From the NCBI GenBank assembly GCA_031424975.1, contig JANPIL010000501.1, positions 1-5,238 of the forward strand: DNA of 5,238 bases, read 5' to 3'. The position numbers were made by a program, and so were the translations under genes. This document shows, piece after piece, positions 1 to 4,506 of the stretch. The DNA comes from Xanthocytophaga sp031424975. Lineage in GTDB: Bacteria; Bacteroidota; Bacteroidia; Cytophagales; 172606-1. Numbering within the stretch: position 1 is the stretch's first letter; every line of letters begins with the position of its first letter. A model generated the notes under the pieces. The model was not told the origin of the DNA. It worked only from the letters and a program-made list of their open reading frames with translations, and did no database searches.

Positions 1-717
1 CCGGTGGAGCTGATCCATGCTGATTTTAATGATTTCCTTGCGGCTGGCTTCCAAGGTCTTGCGCACCCGTTCGCGTTCGTCGGCATCACGGATGCAGTCC
101 AGGCAAATTACCGCAAACCGCTCGGCTATGCACATGACCACGTTGGTGTGGTAGATGGCTTTGCCCTGCTCGTCGGTGGCGTGGAAACTGACCGTGCGGT
201 AATCCATCTGCCGGGCAAATTCATCCAGCAAACCCGCATCCGTGCGCGGCGACAGGCAGGCGTAGGCCACGCGGAAATCGCGGTCCAGCACCATGCTGCC
301 GGTTCCCTCCAAGTGTTTGCCTTCGTTTTCGCGCGCCGAAAAATCAAGGACGTGCGAGATTTGGAAGCGGGTTTTGAGTTGTTCAACAATATCCGGGCGG
401 CGTTCCAGGCGGCGGTTGGGGGCTTGCATCGGGTACAGGCAAACGGTGCCGCCGTTGAGTTCGTGGAACGAAACCCAGTTGTTGGGGAAAATGGCATCGG
501 GCGTGTGCGGCTCGGGCGTGTCTTCCACCACCGTCACATCCACGCCAAAGCCGCGCAGGCTGGCCACCATCTCGTCAAACTCAGCCAAGGCTTTTTGCTG
601 CACGTTCTCGGCTTCAAGCAGGGCTGCCGGGTCTTGGAAGGCATTGCTGGCGGCGGTCTGCTCGTTGAAGGCGAACCGTACCGGCCTGATCATCAGTAGG
701 TAAGGGGTTGTCTGCAT
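1..717 (-). CDS. ctlX: CtlX-type citrulline/arginine-deiminase-related hydrolase, 3' end cut by window edge
   Basis: The frame is open from ATG at 717-715 to the window edge, giving the N-terminal 239 residues; family members run to roughly 300, so the C-terminal catalytic Cys is outside. The start fits the family opening (LLMIRPVRFAFNEQTA, about residues 7-22). Visible signatures are FPNNWVSFH (77-85), HLEGTGSMVLDR (135-146), ACLSPRT (153-159) and YHTNVVMC (189-196). H190 is the likely catalytic His and the E137-G-T-G stretch the substrate-binding acidic loop. These place it in the guanidine-modifying superfamily (arginine deiminase, amidinotransferase, dimethylargininase), in the branch annotated as citrulline utilization hydrolase CtlX. 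The expected cytoplasmic role is hydrolysis of citrulline or a related ureido/guanidino compound. The next gene upstream on the same strand encodes an arginine deiminase family protein, which supports a joint arginine/citrulline role. The 357-bp gap between them contains repeats, so cotranscription is uncertain. A dimethylargininase-like specificity cannot be excluded. Confidence 0.87.
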   Translation of the reverse strand, partial: MQTTPYLLMIRPVRFAFNEQTAASNAFQDPAALLEAENVQQKALAEFDEMVASLRGFGVDVTVVEDTPEPHTPDAIFPNNWVSFHELNGGTVCLYPMQAPNRRLERRPDIVEQLKTRFQISHVLDFSARENEGKHLEGTGSMVLDRDFRVAYACLSPRTDAGLLDEFARQMDYRTVSFHATDEQGKAIYHTNVVMCIAERFAVICLDCIRDADERERVRKTLEASRKEIIKISMDQLHR

Positions 718-732
718 TTATTTCAATGTATG

Positions 733-779
733 GAATGAGTGGATGAGATGATAGGATTACAGAATAATGGATGTTTGCC
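733..779. repeat. Octamer-period repeat array, single arm
   Basis: This short purine-rich stretch repeats with an 8-bp period, in units such as GAATGAGT, GGATGAGA and TGATAGGA that degrade towards the right. It shares ATGATAGGAT and ACAGAAT with the reverse complement of the array at 4459-4495, so it belongs to the same repeat class. It lies just upstream of the ctlX start codon. It may be the left arm of an inverted pair whose right arm is the opposite-orientation array at 1038-1069, which would put the element at 808-950 between them; that pairing is inference. The rest of the 718-1074 spacer is covered by the two repeat entries that follow, and no gene is visible in it. Confidence 0.5.
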
Positions 780-807
780 TGACATTTCATATCCGGGTTG
801 TCCTTCT

Positions 808-950
808 GGAAGAATCTTGTGACAATTCCGACGGCCTCCAAAACCGGGCATGGCACTGTTTGCCACAACCTGTCCGCCGGGGCGGAGGTTCGTTGCAGGA
901 GGGCAAAACAGGTGTGGCAAAATAGTATGTTTCAAAAAGCCCAAACCTCC
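808..950 (-). repeat. Dispersed structured intergenic element, copy A
   Basis: Read on the minus strand, the element opens with a 29-bp conserved block (947-919: GGTTTGG, then TTTT, ending in ATACTATTTT). A variable GC-rich hairpin region follows, then a terminal part containing TTGTCACAAG (CACAAG at 821-816). The block is shared without gaps with copies at 2589-2617 and 3103-3075. In this copy the arm TTTGCCACAACCTGT (860-874) is almost the exact complement of ACAGGTGTGGCAAA (908-921). Inside it, AACCT and CCGCC (868-879) pair with GGCGG and AGGTT (882-891). The element is about 20 bp longer than the other copies between the two conserved ends. It reads in the same direction as the flanking genes and lies in the ctlX leader region. 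It could be a miniature mobile element, a REP-like sequence or a structured leader RNA. Short reading frames here are not supported as genes. Confidence 0.72.
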
Positions 951-1007
951 TTGAAGAATAATCCCGGACAATCACAGAATAAATAGGACAAATGCATGAA
1001 CCGCCAG

Positions 1008-1069
1008 ATGAATGAACCCATGAAAAAAGGGATTTTCATTCGCTCATTCCATCATCCATTCATTTCAAA
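1008..1069. repeat. Octamer-period array with hairpin downstream of arginine deiminase gene
   Basis: The right side repeats with an 8-bp period: ATTCGCTC (1038), ATTCCATC (1046), ATCCATTC (1054), ATTTCAAA (1062). GAATGAA at 1010-1016 is a perfect complement of TTCATTC at 1035-1041, and CCC (1017-1019) can pair with GGG (1029-1031) inside, leaving an A-rich loop. The layout, a short GAATGA arm, an ATGAAAAAA loop and an ATTCnnTC array, matches the larger structure at 4397-4498. It lies directly after the stop codon of the minus-strand arginine deiminase family gene, so the transcript could end in this hairpin. There is no T-run after it on that strand, so a classical intrinsic terminator is not supported. 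Confidence 0.55.
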
Positions 1070-1074
1070 TTGCA

Positions 1075-2541
1075 TTAAATCGAATCGCGCAACAGCGGCA
1101 TACTCATGCAGTGCGAGCCGCCCCGTGCCCGCGATAATTCGGCGGATGGCAGCAAGATAATGGTATTTTTTACAGCCTCCGGCGTGGTTTCGCCATTTTC
1201 AAACTGCCGCAGCAGTTCGGCGGCTTTCACCGCCGTGAACCCGGCCTGCCGGAACGCCTCAATCGTCTTGTCGTTGCGGTCATACCCGATGGCAACGCCT
1301 TCGCGCAGGGCCAGCAGGTTGCACGAGTCGGTCCATTGCTCGCGTGCGCCAAACGGAAACTCGTTGTTGCCCGAATACACGAAAACCGTTTTTTCGGCGC
1401 AGCCCAAGTCGTTGCGGCTGATATCGTCCAGTAAATCCTCCAGATAATCGAACGGCACGGGGTGTTCCACGTTGCCTTTCACAAACTGCATGATTTTCAG
1501 CCGTTCCGATTGCTTCACGTCTTGCAGGCTTTCCATAAAATCGCGTTTTTCCATCTCCTCCCCCTCCCGCGACAGCGTGCCGAGCAACACCCAAACGTTG
1601 CGCTTGACCTGCGTGAAAATGGTGTCGATGTGCATATAATCGCGTTTTTTCGGAATCCGGATAACCGTTATCTTCCGCACCACTTCCTTTTCAAACAGGA
1701 TTTTTATCACCTGGTTGATGGCGTAGGCCGAGGTTCGTTCGCTCAGACCGATCAGCAAATGGTTCGGGCTTACCATCATCACATCGCCGCCTTCCAGTGT
1801 GGCGCGTTTGTAGTCCTTTTCGCCGTCGGGCAGCAGGAAATGGTGTTCGCTTTCGGGAATCTCAAGTATCTTATGGCGCAGGTGGCTGAAAATCGGGTGG
1901 TTGTGGAAAATATACTGGGTCAGCAGGGCTTCGCGGGTGCGGGCGAGCTTAGCGGGCTTGTTCAGCAGGATATGCCCGTTGATGGTGATGCCGATGTCGC
2001 GCGTGAAGATAAAATTCGGGATCGGCGCGAAAATCATGGCTTTGCTGGGCAACGTGCCGGAAATCAGCGTCTTGGCCAGTTCCTTGGGCGAAAGCGTGGC
2101 CAGATATTCCTGCACCGTGTACGAACAGCGTTCCACGGCGCAGATGGCCGCCAGCAGCCGCTGTTGCACGCCGGGGTTTTCCAGGATATCGGCCAGCAGC
2201 AACTGCGGGTCTATCACTTTGTCCGAGTTGAAATAATCCGGGTGGTCGGGCTTGTAAAAGTTGCGCCGGTTGGCGGGGTTGTCAATCTCTTCGAGTTTGC
2301 CCTGCACTTTTCCGGGATCCAGAAAATACAGCAGGATTTTGATATACAAGTCGTACTCTTCGCGCCGCATCGTGTCCAAGTGCACAATGTCTTCAAAAAG
2401 CCAGTCCTGCGCCTTGGATGGCACCACTTTGCCCAATCCGCTGTCGGGGCTATGCACAATCACGCGCCGCAACGTCCCTATTTCGGACGAAACGTGTATC
2501 TGGTTACTGTTTTCCACTGCTTTTTTTTCGACCACTATCAT
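1075..2541 (-). CDS. Arginine deiminase family protein, long form
   Basis: This is a 488-residue cytoplasmic enzyme expected to convert arginine to citrulline and ammonia, or to act on a close analogue. The N-terminus (IHVSSEIGTLRRVIVHSPDS, about 15-34) matches the arginine deiminase fold. Active-site signatures appear in the expected order: FTRD with D182, LEGGD with E250 and D253, HID with H304 and D306, and near the C-terminus ARGGSHC with nucleophile C478. All five catalytic positions are therefore present. It is longer than classical ArcA (just over 400 residues), with extra length mostly in a charged stretch between the HID and Cys motifs (about 320-430). The ATG at 2541 is preferred because IHVSSEIG then lies close to the N-terminus, as in relatives; the frame also opens at a TTG at 2580, adding 13 residues. 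No clear ribosome binding site is seen. The ctlX-like gene downstream suggests a two-step arginine or citrulline route. No arcB or arcC is in view, and substrate specificity is inferred from the family. Confidence 0.9.
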   Translation of the reverse strand: MIVVEKKAVENSNQIHVSSEIGTLRRVIVHSPDSGLGKVVPSKAQDWLFEDIVHLDTMRREEYDLYIKILLYFLDPGKVQGKLEEIDNPANRRNFYKPDHPDYFNSDKVIDPQLLLADILENPGVQQRLLAAICAVERCSYTVQEYLATLSPKELAKTLISGTLPSKAMIFAPIPNFIFTRDIGITINGHILLNKPAKLARTREALLTQYIFHNHPIFSHLRHKILEIPESEHHFLLPDGEKDYKRATLEGGDVMMVSPNHLLIGLSERTSAYAINQVIKILFEKEVVRKITVIRIPKKRDYMHIDTIFTQVKRNVWVLLGTLSREGEEMEKRDFMESLQDVKQSERLKIMQFVKGNVEHPVPFDYLEDLLDDISRNDLGCAEKTVFVYSGNNEFPFGAREQWTDSCNLLALREGVAIGYDRNDKTIEAFRQAGFTAVKAAELLRQFENGETTPEAVKNTIILLPSAELSRARGGSHCMSMPLLRDSI

Positions 2542-2585
2542 ACGTAAATCACTTGGTTTCACTGTTTGCCATCTGTTCAAGGCAA

Positions 2586-2712
2586 AGGGGTTTGGTGTTT
2601 TCGGGGGATACTATTTTCCGCCATTCCGGGGAACGGGAAATCCGGCGGAACGTTGGCCGTACCGCATTGGCACGGCAAAAAAAGCGTATCGGAATTACAC
2701 AAGAGGCTGGCT
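2586..2712 (+). repeat. Dispersed structured intergenic element, copy C (opposite orientation)
   Basis: This copy reads on the plus strand, against the flanking genes. The conserved block is at 2589-2617 (GGTTTGG, TTTTC, ATACTATTTT) and the end motif, GGAATTACACAAG, at 2691-2703. The distance between the two (81 bases from the end of the block to CACAAG) is close to copy B (78). The variable centre folds: TTCCGCC and GGCGGAA, both inside the element, are perfect complements around 2615-2650. It fills most of the 170-bp spacer between the small gene's stop codon (2712) and the arginine deiminase family start (2541). It is the most diverged copy inside the block, carrying a G-run where A and B have an A-run. 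Confidence 0.65.
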
Positions 2713-2969
2713 TACAGTTTTTTCACCTTTTGCAATTGCGTCGCCGCATCCACCATGCGCAGCCAGCTCACCCGTTCGCCCGTTTCCAACGACTCATATT
2801 CGTAACCGCTACCCACGCGTACCAGGCGGCATTTGCCCAACCCGTAACGCAACGACTCCACGGTGTCGCCTTCTTGCAGCGGGTTGTTTCCCAAATCGGC
2901 CATGACGGGCAGTTTGGAAGCCCCGGCGGAAGCGGGCTTGTCTTTCCTGAAAAAATCCAGCAGTCCCAT
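2712..2969 (-). CDS. Small conserved-looking protein of unknown function, 85 residues
   Basis: I cannot assign a function. The protein starts MGLLDFFRKDKP, a short amphipathic opening followed by a basic, Ala/Ser-rich linker to about residue 20. A compact domain follows: NPLQEGDTVESLRYGLG (29-45), one Cys in KCRLVRV (46-52), and GYEYESLETGERVSWLRMV (55-73). The GDTV opening and alternating hydrophobic pattern suggest a small beta barrel of SH3 or KOW type, by inference only. There is no signal peptide or membrane segment, so it should be cytoplasmic. Coding potential is supported by codon use like the neighbours, a sensible start with GAGG four bases upstream of ATG, and clean fit between spacers. 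It sits between the thioredoxin and arginine deiminase family genes on the same strand, with a repeat element on each side, so a shared operon is not evident. The single Cys next to a thioredoxin gene is suggestive only. Confidence 0.7.
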   Translation of the reverse strand: MGLLDFFRKDKPASAGASKLPVMADLGNNPLQEGDTVESLRYGLGKCRLVRVGSGYEYESLETGERVSWLRMVDAATQLQKVKKL

Positions 2970-2985
2970 ACCTCAAACCAATGCC

Positions 2986-3106
2986 TTCAACCTTGTGTCG
3001 CAAGATAAAGCCATTTGCCACAAATGCAAAGCAAGCACCCTGCCCGATGCCCCGGACGGGTCAAGGCCAGCGGTAAAATAGTATCTTTTGAAAAGCCCAA
3101 ACCTGC
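2986..3106 (-). repeat. Dispersed structured intergenic element, copy B
   Basis: Read on the minus strand, the 29-bp conserved block spans 3103-3075 and matches copy A at all but a few positions, including ATACTATTTT exactly. The variable centre is GC-rich with short inverted repeats (CCCG and CGGG around 3043-3060). TTGTGGCAAA, shared with copy A, follows, then GACACAAG near the end. The element stops about 15-20 bases before the start codon of the 85-residue gene, so that gene's leader is made largely of this element. TTTG, a 19-bp gap and TATCTTGC lie within it and weakly resemble a Bacteroidota promoter, so the repeat could supply transcription; this is a weak inference. Confidence 0.7.
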
Positions 3107-3126
3107 CTCTCAGAACGCCATGGATT

Positions 3127-3166
3127 CCGAAAACCTGCGGTTTTCCGCACAAGCTAAAGCGTGTGC
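3127..3166 (-). terminator. Tandem hairpins after the thioredoxin gene
   Basis: Two adjacent inverted repeats lie 13 bp past the thioredoxin stop codon. At 3147-3166 GCACA and TGTGC pair, with GCT and AGC pairing inside (read on the minus strand). At 3129-3145 a perfect 7-bp stem, GAAAACC and GGTTTTC, closes a three-base loop. On the minus strand the second stem ends in TTTTC. This resembles a weak, possibly bidirectional terminator or an RNA-stabilising 3' end. The T-tract is part of the stem rather than after it, so terminator function is not certain. Confidence 0.4.
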
Positions 3167-3178
3167 TACGGCCAACCA

Positions 3179-3472
3179 TTACGCAAAACGCTTCAGTACC
3201 TGCTCCAGTTGGTTGGCGGGCACCACACCCGATTGCCGCCACACGACTTTGCCGGCCTTGAACACCACCAGCGTGGGCACGCCCTGAACGTTGTATTGCC
3301 GGGCCGCCGCCGGATTCTTGTCCACATCCACCTTGATTATCCGGGCCGCACCGCCCATGCGCCGCGACAATTCATCGAGTATGGGGGCCTGCGCCTTGCA
3401 GGGGCCGCACCACGTGGCGTAAAAATCCACCAGTACGGGGGTTTGGGCGGCAATGATTTCCTTGAATTTCAT
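3179..3472 (-). CDS. Thioredoxin family protein
   Basis: This 97-residue single-domain thioredoxin carries the canonical redox motif ATWCGPCK at 19-26 (C22 and C25). DFYATW comes before it, buried D16 is present, and the cis-proline loop GVPTLVVF has P66. The fold is complete, ending in KVVWRQSGVVPANQLEQVL, a tail often seen in small Bacteroidota thioredoxins. There is no signal peptide, so it should be a cytoplasmic dithiol-disulfide reductase recycled by thioredoxin reductase. The start at 3472 (MKFKEII) gives the usual domain length. An in-frame ATG at 3505 would add 11 polar residues, and the frame stays open to 3613 with implausible sequence. Neither start has a clear ribosome binding site. 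It is the first gene of the minus-strand cluster and diverges from the dehydrogenase pair, with about 258 bp between start codons. Whether it is the housekeeping thioredoxin or an accessory copy cannot be told here. Confidence 0.92.
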   Translation of the reverse strand: MKFKEIIAAQTPVLVDFYATWCGPCKAQAPILDELSRRMGGAARIIKVDVDKNPAAARQYNVQGVPTLVVFKAGKVVWRQSGVVPANQLEQVLKRFA

Positions 3473-3631
3473 ATCGAATTTGCGGTTTTGTTCGTTTTCC
3501 TTCATCCATGAAACGGAAACCTTGAAGCATAAAGTTCGGGATTGAGGTTTGGGGCGGCCCGACCTGGAAACCGGGAATCGCGGACATACGGATGCAGTAC
3601 TATTTGGAATCAATCCATATAGGCACGTTTT

Positions 3632-3664
3632 TTTGCCTTTGGACGCGTATTTTTTGTATTTTAG
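3632..3664 (+). promoter_or_regulatory. Candidate Bacteroidota-type promoter for the dehydrogenase pair
   Basis: TTTG at 3632-3635 is followed after 21 bp by TATTTTAG at 3657-3664. That is one base from the Bacteroidota -7 consensus TAnnTTTG, at an acceptable spacing from the -33 TTTG. It would start transcription near 3670 and leave a leader of about 60 bases before the TTG start codon at 3731. The region is AT-rich compared with its surroundings. Pattern matching by eye only. Confidence 0.4.
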
Positions 3665-3730
3665 CGGGTAATATTAGGAGCATTTCGCACGCAACATTCA
3701 ATTATCACGCACAGTTAACCAGAAAGCACC

Positions 3731-4387
3731 TTGAAAAGAAGAGACGCAATTGTCAGGGCGGCCACCCTCATGGGGGGTTCGCTTTCGGCACCCACCCTGA
3801 TAGCCCTCATGCAGGGCTGCCAGACCAAAGCCAGTTCGGAAGCCGCCGCCAAATCATTCACGCCCGACGTGATGAAATTAGTGGGCGAAATAGCCGAAAC
3901 CATCATTCCCAAAACCAAAACACCCGGCGCAAAAGAAGCGGGCGTGGCCGATTTTGTAAAAACCATGCTCACCGACTGCTACACTGACACTGACCGGGCG
4001 GCCTTCTTTGAAGGCTTGGCCGATGTGGATGCCAAGAGCCAGAAAGCGCACGGAAAAGCATTTGTGGCGTTGACCGCCGCCGAACGCAACGGTGTGTTCA
4101 AGCAAGTGGAAAAGGACGCATTCTCGGAACGCACCCGCCGCGACGAGGAAGCCAAAAAAGACCAGGAAAGCATCAAGCAGGGAATGGGCAAGGAAACCAG
4201 CGAACGCAAGAGCGAAACAATGAAGCCCAAGTCGCCGATTTTCTACTTCACCATGAAAGACCTGACCATGCTCGGCTATTTCACCTCCGAGCCGGGAGCC
4301 ACGCAAGCCCTTGAATACGTGCCGGTACCGGGCCGCTACGAAGGCTGCATCGACCTGAAACCCGGCCAAAAAGCCTGGGCCATGTAA
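3731..4387 (+). CDS. Gluconate 2-dehydrogenase subunit 3 family protein, Tat-exported
   Basis: This 218-residue protein is the small partner subunit of a membrane-associated GMC flavoprotein dehydrogenase. In this family it aids maturation and carries the complex across the inner membrane by its Tat signal. The N-terminus has twin arginines (KRRDAIV, 2-8), a hydrophobic stretch (10-27) and Cys30 in ALMQGC, a loose lipobox, so it may be lipid-anchored. The family core follows: LVGEIAETIIPKTKTPGAKE (50-69), GVADFV, and the C-terminal FYFTMKDLTMLGYFTSEPG (171-189) with YVPVPGRYEGC. The start is a TTG. It is chosen because an in-frame TAA lies at 3716-3718, no ATG lies between, and the next ATG (residue 14) would delete the twin arginines. 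Residues about 134-167 form a highly charged, probably disordered insertion. The GMC gene starts 119 bp downstream, and the pair should work as one complex, with the repeat array lying between them. Confidence 0.9.
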   Translation: MKRRDAIVRAATLMGGSLSAPTLIALMQGCQTKASSEAAAKSFTPDVMKLVGEIAETIIPKTKTPGAKEAGVADFVKTMLTDCYTDTDRAAFFEGLADVDAKSQKAHGKAFVALTAAERNGVFKQVEKDAFSERTRRDEEAKKDQESIKQGMGKETSERKSETMKPKSPIFYFTMKDLTMLGYFTSEPGATQALEYVPVPGRYEGCIDLKPGQKAWAM

Positions 4388-4396
4388 ATGCAATTC

Positions 4397-4498
4397 TGAA
4401 TGATTGAATAGTTGAATGATTGAATGAAAAAACGTCTTTTCCATTCAATCACTCTCTCATTCTGTCATTCTATCATTCTTCCATCCTATCATTCTAAA
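4397..4498. repeat. Inverted octamer-period repeat array between the two subunit genes
   Basis: The left arm is four 8-bp units from 4397 to 4428 (TGAATGAT, TGAATAGT, TGAATGAT, TGAATGAA). The right arm, from 4443, is about seven units of opposite sense (ATTCAATC, ACTCTCTC, ATTCTGTC, ATTCTATC and so on). GATTGAATG (4418-4426) and CATTCAATC (4442-4450) are perfect complements, closed by an AAAA/TTTT-containing loop, so a long hairpin can form. It fills the 119-bp spacer almost completely and ends about 8 bp before the GMC start codon. It could uncouple expression of the two subunits, stabilise RNA, or simply be a slippage-prone spacer repeat. Confidence 0.75.
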
Positions 4499-4506
4499 CT
4501 GAAACA

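Noticed and set aside
4..699. Plus-strand open frame of 231 codons
   Set aside because: Antisense shadow of the CtlX-type gene, whose frame matches family motifs throughout.
723..971. Short minus-strand frames of 62-84 codons in the ctlX upstream spacer
   Set aside because: They read through the dispersed element and octamer array. Similar peptides in copies A and B come from the shared DNA repeat, not from protein constraint.
1462..2547. Long plus-strand open frame of 361 codons opposite the arginine deiminase family gene
   Set aside because: It is fully antisense to a gene with intact catalytic motifs, has no recognisable domain and its His/Phe/Val-rich composition is typical of a codon-bias shadow.
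2973..3242. Minus-strand frame of 89 codons between thioredoxin and the small gene
   Set aside because: It overlaps the thioredoxin 3' end in another frame and is mostly element copy B plus the double hairpin.
3541..3612. Possible fourth copy of the dispersed element (GAGGTTTGGG and GTACTATTTGG)
   Set aside because: Only short matches at the wrong spacing, and the CACAAG end is missing, so it may be chance.
3506..3613. N-terminal extension of thioredoxin to 144 residues
   Set aside because: The added residues have no signal peptide or domain character, and downstream ATG codons give the standard thioredoxin length.
3878..4444. Minus-strand frame of 188 codons opposite the subunit 3 gene
   Set aside because: Antisense shadow; the plus-strand frame has a Tat signal and family core motifs.
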